From Gaeumannomyces sp. JS-464 (taxonomy: Eukaryota > Ascomycota > Sordariomycetes > Magnaporthales > Magnaporthaceae), in NCBI GenBank assembly GCA_002197995.1, contig NGZR01000001.1, positions 13,535,501 through 13,599,500 on the forward strand: a DNA stretch of 64,000 bases, written 5' to 3'. The position numbers were made by a program, and so were the translations under genes. The notes under the pieces are model-generated. The model made no database searches and had not been told where the DNA came from. It worked only from the letters and a program-made list of their open reading frames with translations. Below are positions 23,590-36,700 of this stretch, in pieces (the first letter of the stretch is position 1; each line of letters begins with the position of its first letter).

Positions 23590-25191
23590 TTTAAATTACG
23601 GAAATTAACGAAATCCGAAAAAAAAGCGCTTGTTAAATACATATTCGAGCTGGATTTTCGCGCATTTCCTCCCCGGCTTTTTGGTATTAAAAATATGGCT
23701 AATTAATTGCTCGCCGAACGCGACGCGCGCGCCGTTAGCAAAAATTAAGTCGCGAACTTTGTTAAACGCCGCGCGGAGTTCGGCACGCGTTAAATTTAAA
23801 AATACGATTATTAAAAAGCTAAATGCGAAAATTTTAAGCTCGTTTTCGCGTAATTCGACTTTATACGAAACATTATAACCAAATATGGCATTTTAAATAA
23901 CGACATTTACAATTTCGACGAAACCGGCTTTTTTATAGGTATAATCGCCGCCGTTATAATTATTACAATATTAAAAGGCCGTAATAAAGCAAAGCTGGTT
24001 TAGCTTAGCAATCGGAAATAAATTATAATTATTTAAAAAGTTAATTATTGCGGTTAAGCGATCCCTTTTTTATTATTGTTAAAAAGTAATACCATTTAGC
24101 CAATTGGTATTCGGAAACCGACTTTTTACGCAATTAGGTTATCGTAATAAGTTTTAACAAATGGATTACGAACGAGCTTAGTTTAAAATGGATTTAGCAT
24201 TTCGATAAACACATTGCGTCGCGTACGAAAAGCTTTTATCGTTTGTTAATACTAAACGAATACGAAAGTTATTATTCGACGGATTTTAAACTTTATTATT
24301 AAAAATATAATATTATTACGCTTTGCATGCTTTCGCATTCGTTTTACTTTTTTTAACCATTTAACGTTAAATGTTTTAGCTCGATAAAAAAAGCGTACGG
24401 TTAATAAATCGAAAATTTAATAAAATCGCACGTTAATTACGTAATTAAAGTTAAGTTTCTTTCGGCGTTTAAAACGGCATTTTTTAACTTTATAACCGAA
24501 AAAACATTTAAAAAGGCTTTTAAAAGGCTAGCTTTGCTTTTTTTAATCCGGATTCGGTTTTAAAAAAGCTAAATGTAAAGCTACGAACTTTAACTCTTTT
24601 AAAAACGCTTTTAAATAACCTCGAACTTTGGACTTTTAAAACGCCCCGAACGGTTAAAAAAGTAATTTCGCAATTTAAATATATTAAAATTCGGATTTCC
24701 AATTACTAAAGCAGCTTTTTAACTTTTATTTATATAGTTGTAAACCAAATTGCAAAAAAAGCGAAAGCGATAATGCATAAGGTGGCCTTTTTTCGAACCG
24801 AGGTATTTACGTTTAAAAAGGCGAACAAAGCATTAAGCAAACGCCGGAGGGAAAAAAACACGTGTTCGATTTAAAAAGTTACTTACTATTAACGAAATAC
24901 GAAATATGCTAAACGAAAAGGCGTTAAATAAATAGTTATAGCAAAAAATGCGCGATTAAAAGGATTTAAAAAGGAGGGCGACGGCGATTCGTCGGCGATA
25001 TAGCATTTACGGTAAAACCGGACATAATACGCGCATTTGTTAAAAAAAAGTAAAAATGTTCGATATATATAATTCCGAGTAGTTTAAATGAATTTTTAAT
25101 GTTATTGGGTTAATATGCGTGTCGATTAACCGAAGGTCGAATGTAAGTGCGCCATTTGCTTATATGCGCCATTTACTTGTAAACCACGTTA

Positions 25192-26499
25192 TAATTTTTA
25201 TGCTTTTATAAACTAAACTATTGTAAGCGAATTAAATTATAAAAAGTAGTTATACTTAATTACTTTATTTGTAATTAACGTAATAAGGCAAATACTATTT
25301 TATAGTTTGGTTTATTCGTTTTATTTATTTATTTATTTAAAAGTGGTAAGCTGTAAACAAAAAGTATTTAGCTTTTAACAAAACTGTAAGCCTTTTTTAA
25401 AACTTGCTTATAAACAGCTTATTTTTATTCGTAATTAAACGGTTTAACGTACCGTGTTCCGCTATTACGTGTTTAATAAAAACGTACGTTAACTTAATAG
25501 CGTTATTGCTTTTTTTGTACGGTAAAAACAAAGCGTATTTAGTAAGCCTATTTATTATTACTTATATATTATCGTATTTTACTTTAATTATCGGTTTTTT
25601 AAATTAAGGAAGTTTAACGACAAAATTTATAATAACTTTTTGCTATACCTTGTTAAGTGCTAATAAAGGTTGTAAAAGCTTATACGGCTTATACCTATTG
25701 GCTTTATTTTTAGCATAGCTTTCGCAATTTTTAATTGCGTTTTATATTTCGGCTTAAATTTTTACGAACTTGTAATGTTATTATAACCGTTTTTATGTTT
25801 TAATTACGCTTTAATAATTATATGCTAATTAGTTATAAATTTATTAAATTTTTTTTAAAATCCAAACCTTTTTTTACTAAACTGTTTTAACAAGTATTTT
25901 TTATACCGGAATTAAAAATTCATTTAGTTTTTCCGCTAGGATTACTTGTATATTTTTAAGTATTACGACCTAGTAGTTTAATTGTTAACTTAAAGCATTC
26001 GCCCGGCCGTTTTTCGACTTTTTCCAATACTTAATTTGAATGTCGTAATTTTGCAAAAATTCTTTTTAACAAATTTATCGTTTATTTAAGTTTTCGCTAA
26101 TAGTAAAGCGTATTAGGTTTTTATAGTTTATATATACCGCAATTTAATGTTTAGCTTTATAAAAGTATAATTGCTACTTTGTAAATGCTTAAATAATTGT
26201 TAAAAGTTTTTTATCGTGGATTTAGTAGTTTAATTTAAATTTATTTAACTTTTGTAAAAAGAACGCACAAAGGTATAACCGCTTTTAATCGTTTCGTTAT
26301 TCGAATTGCTTACCGATCGCATAATTCGACGCGTTAATTTCGATTTCGAAAGGTTTTTTTAGGTTTAAAAATGCTAACATTAAATTTTTTACTACGGCGT
26401 TCCGTAATTGTTTAAAAACTTTTTATTTTTATTTTCCCTAATAGAATTAGTAATTATTTTTAGTAAAATTCGTAAATAGTATAGCGATTTTATTATAAC
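25192..26499 (-). mobile_element. Gypsy A outer copy, integrase to RNase H part (continuation)
   Basis: Collinear with 18225-19521 of the inner Gypsy A (for example AACGTACGTTAACTTAATAG near 25481 against AACGTACGCTAACTTAATAG near 18505), read on the minus strand. It ends at CTATTATAACTA, where DT2 begins. The missing gag, reverse transcriptase and 5' LTR do not resume on the other side of DT2. Confidence 0.78.
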
Positions 26500-26501
26500 T
26501 A

Positions 26502-28357
26502 ACGTGGTTTATAAATAAGTGGCGCATATAAGCAAATGGCGCACTTATATTCGACATCCGGTTAATTAACACGCATGCTAATTTAACAACGCCAAAAATC
26601 CATTTAAACTACTTAAAACTATATATATTAAACATTTTTACTTTTTCCTAACAAATGCGCGCATTATATCCAGTTTTACTGCAAATGCTACATCGCTAAC
26701 GAGTCGCCGTCGCCTTTTTTTTCGAACCTTTTTAATCGCGCATTTTTTGCTATAACTATCCATTTAACGCCTTTTAGTCCAGCATATTTCGTACTTTGTC
26801 GATAGTAAATAACTTTCCAAATCGAACACGTGTTTTTTGGCTTTCCGGCGTTTGCTTAATGCTTCGTTCGCCTTTTTAAACGTAAATACCTCGGCTCGAA
26901 AAAAAGCCACTTTATGCATTATCGCTTTCGCCTTTTTTGCAATTTAATTTACAACCGTATAAATAAAAGTTGGAAAACTGTTTTAGTAATTAAAAATCCG
27001 AGTTTTAATGTGTTCGGATTGCGAAATTGCTTTCCTAACCGTTCGGGGCGTTTTAAAAGTCCAAAGTTTAAAATCGTTTAAAAGCGTTCTTAAAGGAGTT
27101 AAAATCCGTAACTTTATATCCAGCTTTTTTAAAACCAAATCCGGATTAAAAAAAGCAAAACTAGCTTTTCGAAAGCCTTTTTAAATGTTTTTTTCGGTTA
27201 TAAAATTAAAAAATACCGCTTTAAACGCCGAAAAAAACTCGATTTTAGTTATATAATTAACGTGCAACCTTATTAAATTTTCGATTTGTTAACCGTACGT
27301 TTTTTTTATCGCGTTAAAACATTTAACGTTAAATAGTTAAAAAAAGTAAAACGAATGCGAAGGTATGCAAAGCGTAATAATATTATATTTTTAATAATAA
27401 AATTCGAAATTCGTCGAATAATAGCTTTCGTATCCATTTAGCATTAACAAACGATAAAAGCTTTTCGTACGCGACGTAATATGTTTATTAAAATGCTAAA
27501 TCCATTTTAAACCGAGCTTATTTGTAATCCACCCGTTAAAACTTATTACGATAACCCAATTGCGTAAAAAGTCGGTTTTTAAATACCAATTAGCTAAATG
27601 GTATCGCTTTTTAATAATAAAAAAAGGAATCGTTTAACCGTAATAATTAACCTTTTAAATAATTATAACCCATTCCCGATTGTTAAACTAAATTAGCTTT
27701 GCTTTATTACGGCTTTTTAATGTTATAATAATTATAACGGCGGCGATTATACCTATAAAAAAGCCGGTTTCGTTGAAATTGTAAATATCGTTATCCAGGA
27801 TGCTATATTTAGCTATAATATTTCGCATAAAATTAAATTACGCGAAAACGAGCTTGGGATTTTCGCATTTAGCTTTTTGGTAGTTGTATTTTCGAATTTA
27901 ACGTATGCCGAGCTCCGCGCGGCGTTTAATAAAGTTCGCGACCCAGTTTTTACTAACGGCGCGCGCGTCGCGTTTAGCGAGCAATCAGTTAGCTATATTT
28001 TAACACTAAAAAGCCGGGGAAGAAATACGGGAAAATCCAGCTTAAATATATATTTAATAAGCGCTTTTTTTTCGGATTTCGTTAATTTTCGTAATTTAAA
28101 CACCTAATCGCGTTAAGCAAATTAGCTAACGCGTCGGCAACGTAACGTGGTTTTAAAAACGTCGTAAATTTTTGCTATTAAACGCACATTTAACGTTGGA
28201 TTAAATTGAATTACCAGTACGGTAAAAACAATTTTAATTTCGCTAAATGTTAACGCTATTTGTGGTTATAAAGGAATTAAAATTGGAAGTGGAAAACGCG
28301 AATCGCGATGGAAAACGCGCCATTTGCTTATATGCGCCATTTATTTATAAACTATAT
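26502..28357 (-). mobile_element. DT2: Fot1/pogo-type transposon, same subfamily as DT1
   Basis: 1856 bp, flanked by TA (26500-26501, 28358-28359). The left TIR is ACGTGGTTTATAAATAAGTG; the right end is decayed to CTATAT. Both ends carry TGGCGC repeats, as in DT1. Transposase reads on the minus strand, with the zinc-knuckle end near 26650-26700. An open stretch at 27877-28107 is on the opposite strand. The left flank is Gypsy A and the right flank is Gypsy B, so this copy marks a rearrangement point. Confidence 0.82.
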
Positions 28358-29174
28358 TAACATTTTTATTTAACGCGTTTGCCGTTTTAATAAGCGTTAG
28401 GATTTTATAAAGTATTTTAAGTTTTTATAATCCGTAATAATAGTAAAGCTTTTATAATTGCGAAGTTCCGCGTTTTAATGTTTTAAGTTATTAACGATAA
28501 TTAGCATTTTTTTATTATAAACGGGATAATTGCGTTTTGCGGGTTTTAACTTACGGGAATGGAATTTTACCGGGCGCTTTTTTCCGTTTTTTTTTGCATT
28601 AACGTGCTTTTTAAAACAAACCCGTTATAATTTGTTTTTAAAAACGTAAACGTGTTTAAATCCCATTTAACAAGCATATTAACGGATAAAAATAAATATT
28701 TTAAGCTTTTAAAAACGGATTAGTATTTTTTCGCTTAATAAAAAAGCATTTCTTTTTTTATTAGTTTTGTTAATAATGCGGCCGTTTTTAAAAAACCGGG
28801 GATAAACATTTAATAAAAGTTTAAAAATCTTAAAAAACTACGGATATATTTATCGTATAAAAAGCTTTTTAACGTTAAACGGCTTTTACCTTTTTAAGGT
28901 TAAAGTTTACTTTTACGCCGGTTTTTATAATAAATCCCAAATATTTAATCCTTTTTACCGCGAATTGTAATTTATTAAAGTTAAAATGCAAACTATAACT
29001 TCGAAAACGTTTAAATATTTCCGCATTTTATAAAGGTAATTTAACAGCGAGCTTTGCGTATATATTACAATGTTATTTAAATATGCTAAATAAAACTCGT
29101 TTAAAAAATCTATTAAAATAGTATTAATATACTTTTAAAAGGTGGCTAAAGCTTTTAAAAAGCCGAAAAGGGTA

Positions 29175-31019
29175 ACGTGGTTTATTAGCGAGCGACACAC
29201 ATTAGCGAGCGACATACCCAAACTTAACCTCCGGTTAATTAACGCGTATGCTAACCTAATAACGTTAGAAATCCATTTAAACTATTTAAAATTGTATATA
29301 TCGGACATTTTTATTTCCTTTTAGTAAATGCGCGCATTATATCCGGTTTTACCGCAAATGCCATATCGCCGACAAATCGTTATCGCTTTCCTTTTTTAAC
29401 CTTTATAATCGCGCATTTTTTTATTATAATTACCTATTTAGCTTTACTGGTTTAAAACATTTCGTATTTTTTTAATAGTAAATAACCCTTTTTATTAAAC
29501 ACGTGTTTTTTTGGCTTTTCGGCGTTTGTTTAATGCTTTGTTCGCTTTGCGTAGCGAAATAACTTCGGCTTTAAAAAGGGTTATTTAATGCATTATTAAA
29601 CTCGTTTTTTTCGCAAACTGGTTTACAACCGTTAACATAAGTAACGAAAAGCTGCTTCGGTAATTAAAAATCCGAATTTTAATATGTTCGGATTGCGAAA
29701 TTGCGTTCCTAACTGTTTAAAGCGTTTTAAAAGTTTAAAGTTCGGCGTTATTTAAAAGCTTTTTCGAGGGAGTTAAAATGCGTAACCTTATATCCAGCTT
29801 TTTAAAACCGAATTCGAATTAAAAAAAAGCAAAGTTAGCTTTTCGAAAACCTTTTTAAATATTTTTTTCGGTTATAAAATTAAAAAATGCCGTTTTAAAC
29901 GCCGAAAGGAATTTAATTTTAATTATATGGTTAACGTGTAACTTTATTAGGTTTTTAATTTTTCGACCGTACGCTTTTTTTAACGGGCTAAAACATTTAA
30001 CGTTAAACGGTTAAAAAAGTAAAACGAATGCGAAAGCATATAAAGCGTAATAATATTATATTTTTAATAGTAAAACTCGAAATCCGTTAAATGGTGGCTT
30101 TCGTAACCGTTTAATATTAACAAATAATGGGTGCTTTTTATGCGCGATATAATGTGCTTATTAAAATGCTAAATCCATTTTAAATTAAGCTCGTTCGTAA
30201 TTTACTAGTTAACATTCGTTAAAATAACCTAATCGCGTAAAAAGCTGGTTTTCGAATATTAATTAGCTAAATAGTATTGCTTTTTAACGATAATAAAAAA
30301 GTGGATTGCTTAACCGCAATAGTTAACCTTTTAAATAATTATAACCCATTCCCGGTTATTAAGCTAAATTAGCTTTGCTTTATTACGGCTTTTTAATATT
30401 ATAATAATTATAATAGCGGCGATGTGCTTATAAAAAAGCCGGTTTCGTTAAAATTGTAAATATCGTTATCCAAAATGCCATATTTAGCTATAATATTCCG
30501 CATAAAGTCGAATTAAGCAAAAACAAGTTTAGGATTTTCGCATTTAGCCTTTTAGTAATCGTACTTTCAAATTTAACGCGTGTTAAGCTTTAAACGGCGT
30601 TTAACGAATTTTTCAACTTAACATTTGCCGACGACGCCCGCGTCGCGTTCGGCAAATAATCGGTTAGCTATATTTTTAATACCAAAATGCTAAAAAGGAA
30701 ATGCGCGAAAATCCAGCTCGAATATGTATTTAATAAGCGCCTTTTTTTTCGAATTTCGTTAATTTTCGAAAGTTAAGCATGCTATCGCGTTAAGCAATTG
30801 CGCTTTCGGCGAAAATGGCGAACGCGACCGAATAAATTTTAACGGCGGCCTAAATGCTTAGTTTTAAGTTCGATTGTAAAGCTTAAAAAGCGAAAATTAA
30901 TCGGCTTTCGTTGCTTTAGTTTGCTATGTATGTGAAGAATTAAAAGTAAAAAAAATGTATCGCGTTTTCGCAATTCGTATGTCGCTCGCTAATATATGTC
31001 GCTTGCTAATAAACCACTT
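29175..31019 (-). mobile_element. DT3: Fot1/pogo-type transposon, second TIR subfamily
   Basis: 1845 bp flanked by TA (29173-29174, 31020-31021), inserted in the pol of the outer Gypsy B. The undisturbed site is visible near 36105 in the inner copy. TIR ACGTGGTTTATTAGCGAGCG, with TTAGCGAGCGACA repeated twice at a 17-bp period. The minus strand reads transposase; its zinc-knuckle end is near 29330-29370. Frames have many stops. Confidence 0.83.
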
Positions 31020-32568
31020 TAACGGTTTATTAAAATAAGTTGTATCGCGTGTAAAAAGCGGTTATATATTTATAGCCTTTTTTAACCCGTTTTTTAAAAA
31101 GCTTATATTACGTTTATTTTGGTTAACTAGTAAACGCCGGCCAAATTGCGAAAATGTCGGGAATAAGCGGGAAAAGGTACTAGTCGGGTTGTAAAATGGC
31201 ATTTAAGCTCCGGTAATCGCAATAAAAGCGTAACTTTCCGCCCGGTTTTCGCACGAATAAAATAAAAGCTTCGGCGGGGGAATTGCTAGCCCGAATAAAT
31301 CCTTTATTAAGTAAATTTCGAAACGTTGTTTTTAATATTAAAAGTTTTTTCCGCGATATGTTGTACAAAGGTTTTTAAAGCAAAAAAAGTTTAATTTTAT
31401 TAGCGTTTTGTTTTTATTTTTATTTCGTGGTTTACACCCGGTTTATACAAGTTTAGCTTATTTGCTTTTTGCTTTATAAATAACGGAAATAAAAAACTTT
31501 TGCGAATAAGCTTTCGTAATTAAATTTTCGTTTTAAAAACCTTTATTTTAATGCTTTTTTAACGTTAAATATAAAAGCCGTAAAAATCGCAGCTCGCGCC
31601 GCGGGTTCCCTTTTCGTAATCGCGATCGATTTGTAATATTAGGCGAATGTAACCACCCGTATTTTTGCTACGTTCGCTTTTGCTTTCTTTTTTCGCAACC
31701 GTTTTCCGGAAGCAAATAGCGTATTTAAAAGCGCGTTTTTCCCATTTATATTTTTAATATATATAAGATAAATACCGTTTAATAATGTATTAATTATGGC
31801 TTTTTTAAAATAAATTGTTAAGTAAAGTTTAATAATAAACCCTTTTTTTATACCGGCTTTCGTTTTTTTAAAAAAAAAAGTAATTTCCCGAATCACTTTT
31901 TTCTTTTTATAATGGCTTTTTTAACGTTTTTAGCGAAATCCAATAAATAAGTAACTCCGTTTTAACGGCGGCGTTTTTACTAATAACTGCGTAATATTCG
32001 CAATTTTCGTTTATAAATACGTCGAATAATTTATACTATTAACTATCGTTAAAATGTATGTTAAATATGTTTTTTATACTTTTATTCGCATTTATAGGAA
32101 CTGTTAAAGCTTTTCTTTTTTAAAGCACGATTTTGCTTTAAGGTTATTTTTTCTTTTAGCTTTTGGCTTTTCCCGTTAACTTGTTTTTTCCTTTTAATTA
32201 AAAAGGGAATTGCTCGCTATCGAAGCCGGTTTTACAAATAACCTTTTTTTCGGCGTTTTTAAAAAGGGTTATTAGCTTATAAAAGCATTTCGTTTAGTAA
32301 TAATTGCTTACATTATAGCGCAAATAACAGCTTTGCTTTTAACGGCGGTCCTTTTTTTTGGAAAACTTATTAAGCTTAGCAGGGGTTGTTTTTTCGGGCT
32401 TTATTTGCATTTTTTCCTCGGGCGCCCCCGCGGTTTTTACGCTTCCGCTCGCCGACTTTTGCAACGTTTATTACCACGTTGCCGTTGGAATTTTAAATAA
32501 CGTTATTATTAATAAAGTTCGTTGTAATAACAGCGGGTTTTTAAACGGGGTTAAATAGGCTGCCTTAT

Positions 32569-32784
32569 AATTAAAAGGTCGGTTTTTAGTAGTGCAAATA
32601 CGGGTTCCGGCCCGTAGTTAATAGCCTATTAAAGCGCATTATATTAACGCATTAGCCACGGTATTAATATATAGCCGGATCCGCTTTTAAACTTGCAAAA
32701 CAGCCTTTTTTGTTTTTTAGCTTTCGTAGTTTATTAATTTACTAAAGTTTTTATAAACGTGCATTACGTTATAGGACTTTTATA
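32569..32784 (+). repeat. 5' LTR of the inner Gypsy B
   Basis: 216 bp, AATTAAAAGGTCGG (family consensus TGTTAAAAGG) to GGACTTTTATA (consensus ACTTTTACA). Same length as the LTRs at 45285 and 46713. Preceded by CTTAT, the RIP-altered duplicate of CTTGT at 45501-45505. Confidence 0.82.
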
Positions 32785-33264
32785 ATGCAAATTATTAAAA
32801 AGGAATACGTAAAAGTAAACGCGGATATCGCCGTCGCTAACCGAGGTAAAACGGCTATAAACGTTTTTAATTCCTAATAACGATAGCTTTACAAAAAGCG
32901 GATCGCTAAAAAGCGACTCGTTAAACGAGGCAACCCCCGCTAAACCACGGGCGGTTTTTATTACGCCGGAAAAAAGCTCGAGGAAATTATAAAAAAAGTT
33001 TAACACGTTATAAAAAGGACGTTTTTTTAAGCCTTGCTCGAACAAACGGAAAAGGAAAAACAAGCGGGAAAAAAAAAACAAAACCGCTGTTAGCGCTTAG
33101 TTAAAAACGAAAACAACCGCTGCCGAAAAGCTCGAAACCGAGCAAAATAAAAAGGTTTAATTAAAGGTTTTAAAAAAAAAACCCCTAAATCGAAAAAAGG
33201 ATATAACGGATATTATAACGTTTAACCCATTTAGCGAAATCCCCCAAATAACGCTATCCCAAAG

Positions 33265-33799
33265 TGTTAAAAAAAACTAATGTATTTAGCTAAAGTTGGG
33301 TGCACAAACCTTACTTACCCGCACTACCTACCCTGTATTACCTACTTTGTACTTTTGTGGATTTGTGCATAAGGTCGGCCTATAGCGTGCTATAGCGTTT
33401 AAGTTAGCCGTTGTGGGGCTACCTAATTCACTTACTTTGCACGCGCTAAAGCAGGGGTGAAAAACGCACAAGTTAAATTTAAAAGCTTAACGTAAAAATG
33501 GCTTTAGTAGCCGTGGGTCGATTTTTTAATTTCCCTATACAAAATGATTTTTCGGGGAATCGCGTGCGGCACCGGAACCCTTTTAAGCGGGGGGCCCGCG
33601 GGATTAATATCGGAAGGTATATAAAGGAAGCGACTATTAGCGCCCCCTTTTTGCAATACAAGCCTGTACTACCCACTAAGCTTAGGGCTTTGCTAGCACT
33701 ACTTGTAGTGCTAAACAAAGCCCGTACTAATTAAACGTAACCCTGTTAGTTATTGTAATTAGCGCAAACGCGCTTTAATTAAAACTTTATAATTTTACA
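33265..33799 (+). repeat. Solo LTR, family S copy 2 (inside Gypsy B gag)
   Basis: 535 bp, TGTTAAAA to AATTTTACA, with perfect TSD CAAAG (33260-33264, 33800-33804). Strongly RIP-shifted relative to copy 1: the G run is only 6 bases (33589-33594), while the TATA region (GGTATATAAAGG) remains. An uninterrupted site is visible on the minus strand near 46235-46255. Confidence 0.9.
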
Positions 33800-36700
33800 C
33801 AAAGTATAAAGCAAGCAGTTATAACTTTAATTAAAGCCGTAATAGCTACTAAGCATCGCTTAACCGAAAAAAAGTTTTATATTTTAAAACTGGATAAAAA
33901 CGAGCGACCCGATTTAAATAAGGATTATAAGGAAAAGCTAACGAAATAGCCCATTTAAAACGAAACGTAAGCTTGATTTCATTTTTATATAAAAAAGCTA
34001 ATTTTTAAGTTTAATATGGATAAAACATAAAAATTGCTAAATAATAATATAAAAACTTGGTACGAAATTTATTAAACGCTTTTTTAATCGCGTAAAAGCA
34101 AATGGAGCAATTTTTTAAAACGGAAGGTAAAAATGCAAAATATAACCTTAAAAAATACATCGATAAATTTCACTTTACGTTCGGCACCGTTTAAAATACA
34201 ACGGCCGCGTAAATATAATTGCGGGCTTTTAAACAAAAAAAAAGGCTAGTTTTTTAATAAATTCGGTTTAATGTTTAAAAACGTGCTAAGCCGGGCTAGT
34301 AGCAATGCTTAAAAAAACGAGTTTCGGTTTGTTTTTTTAAAAGGATTTTTTAACCGCAGTTTTGTAAACGTTTTAGCGGTTGTTAAACTTTTAAACGAAT
34401 ATTACGCATACTTGGCCAAGCTTTACGCCCGAGCAGTAAAATGAGAACGCATTTAACAGTTTTTAAACTTAAAAAAAGCGCTAAAAGCGAAGGAAAAGGA
34501 AAAAAGGATAAAAAGCAAGTTATAACTAAAACCTTTAATAGGGCAACCTATTTAACCCCGTTTAAAAACCCGTTATTATTACAACGAACTTTACTAATAA
34601 TAACGTTACCCGAAATTCCAACGGCGACGTGGTAATAAACGTTGCAAAAGTTAGCAAGCGGGGGCGTAAAAGCCGCGGGGGCGCCCGAGAAAAAAAAGCT
34701 AATAAAGCTTAAAAAAGCGGCTTTTATTAAGCTTAATAAGTTTCCTAAAAAGAAAAAAACCGCCGTTAAAAGCAAAGCCGCTATTTGCGTTGCGGTGTAA
34801 GCAATTATTATTAAGCGAAATGCTTTTATAAGTTAGCGACCCGTTTTAAAAACGCTAAAAAAACGGCCATTTGCAAAGCTGGCTTTAATAGCGAAAAATT
34901 CCCTTTTTAGTTAAAAAAAAACAAGCTAATAAAAAAAGCCGAAAGTTAAAAAAAAGTAGCTTTAAAGCAAAATCGTGCTTTAAGGAAAAAAAAGTTTAAT
35001 AGCTTTTATAAATGCGGATAAAAATATAAAAAACACATTTAACATACATTTTAACGATAGTTAATAATATAAAATTATTTAACGCATTTATAAATAAAAG
35101 TTGCAAATGTTACGCAGCTATTAATAAAAAACGCCGCTATTAAAACAAAGTTGCCTATTTACCGGATTTCGCCGAAAACGTTAAAAAAAAGCCATTATAA
35201 GAAAAAGAAAAGTAATTCGGGAAATTATTTGTTTTTTTTTAAAAACGAAAACCGGTATAAAAAAAAGGTTTACGTTTATATAATACTAGGTTTTATTTAA
35301 TAATTTATTTTAAAAAAAGTTATAATTAATACATTATTAAACGGCATTTATTTTACATATGTCGAAAATATGGGTGGGAAAACGCGCTTTTAAATGCGCT
35401 ATTTGCTTCCGGAAAAACGGTTGTAAAAAAGGAAAGCAAAAACAAACGTGGTAAAAATACAAGTGGTTACGTTCGCTTAATATTACAAATCGATCGCGAT
35501 TATAAAAAAAAACCCGCGGCGCGAGCTGCGATTTTTGCGGCTTTTATATCCGACGTTAAAAAAGTATTGGAAAAAAAGGTTTTTAAAACGAAAGCTTAAT
35601 TACGAAAGCTTACTTCGCAAAAGTTTTACGATTTACTTCCGTTATTTATAAAGCAAAAAGTAAATAAGCTAAACCCGTATAAACCGAATTTGAATTGTAA
35701 AGTAAAAATAAATAAAAAACGCTAACGGGGTTAAACTTTTTTTACTTTAAAGACTTTTATATAGCATATCGCGAAAAAAAACTTTTGGTATTAAAAACGA
35801 CGTGTTAAAATTTACTCGATAAAGGATTTATCCGGGCTAGCAATTCCCCCGCCGGAGCTTTTGTTTTATTCGTGCGGAAACCGGGCGGGAGGTTACGCTT
35901 TTATTGCGATTACCGGAGTTTAAATGCCATTTTATAACCCGACCGGTACTTTTTCCCGCTTATTTTTAATACTTTCCGCAATTTAGCTAGCGTTTGCTAG
36001 TTTATTAAAGTAAAGTGGTATAAGCCTTTTGGAAAATCCGGGTTAAAAAAGGCCACAAGTATATAACCGCTTTCCGTATTTAATACGGCTTATTCGAATA
36101 AACTATTACCTTTTTCGGCTTTTTAAAAGCTTTAGCCACTTTTTAAAAGTACATTAATACTATTTTAAAAGATTTTTTAAACTAGTTTTGCTCGGCATAT
36201 TTAAACGATATCGTAATATATACGTAAAGCTCGCGGTTAAACCACTTTTATAAAATACGGAAAATATTTAAACGTTTTCGAAGTTATAATTTATATTTTA
36301 ACCCCGATAAGTTACAATTCGCGGTAAAAAGAATGAAATATTTGGAATTTATTATAAAAGCCGGCGTGGAAATAAACCCCGACTTCGAAAAAGTGAAAGC
36401 CGTTTAACGTTAAAAAGCTTTTATACGACGAAAAAAGTTCGCAATTTTTTAGGATTTTTAAACTTTTACCGAATGTTTATCCCCGGTTTTTTAAAAACGG
36501 CCGTACCGTTAATAAAGCTAATAAAAAAAGGAATACCTTTTTATTAAACAAAAAAACATTAATCCGTTTTTAAAAGCTTAAAATATTTATTTTTATTTGC
36601 TAATATATTTGCGAAAAAAACTTAAACGCGTTTACGTTTTTAAAAACGGGTTGCAACGGGTTTGCTTTAAAAAGCACGTTAACGTAAAAAAATAACGGAA

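Larger units (their letters stand above)
15919..25189 (+). mobile_element. DT1: Fot1/pogo-type (Tc1-mariner, DDE_1) transposon, split by Gypsy A
   Basis: DT1 consists of 15919-16180 plus 23595-25189 (about 1857 bp without the insert) and is flanked by TA (15917-15918, 25190-25191). TIRs start ACGTGGTTTACAAGTAAAT and end in its complement ACCACGT. The plus strand reads transposase-like pieces, including ALSKRRREKNT (about 24835) and a C-terminal zinc knuckle related to CGKTGHNARIC (about 25000-25040), typical of fungal Fot1/pogo transposases. Frames are full of stops. The Gypsy A insert at 16181-23589 left TTTAA on both sides. An uninterrupted version of this site is seen in DT2 (about 28093-28110). 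Confidence 0.85.

Noticed and set aside
29175..29220. CRISPR-like direct repeats (TTAGCGAGCGACA)
   Set aside because: Only two units per end, present as inverted pairs at both ends of TA-flanked elements: these are transposon subterminal repeats.
32358..34775. Two facing frames with near-identical sequence (CNVYYHVAVG) as a conserved gene pair
   Set aside because: They are antisense shadows of gag in two opposite Gypsy B copies.
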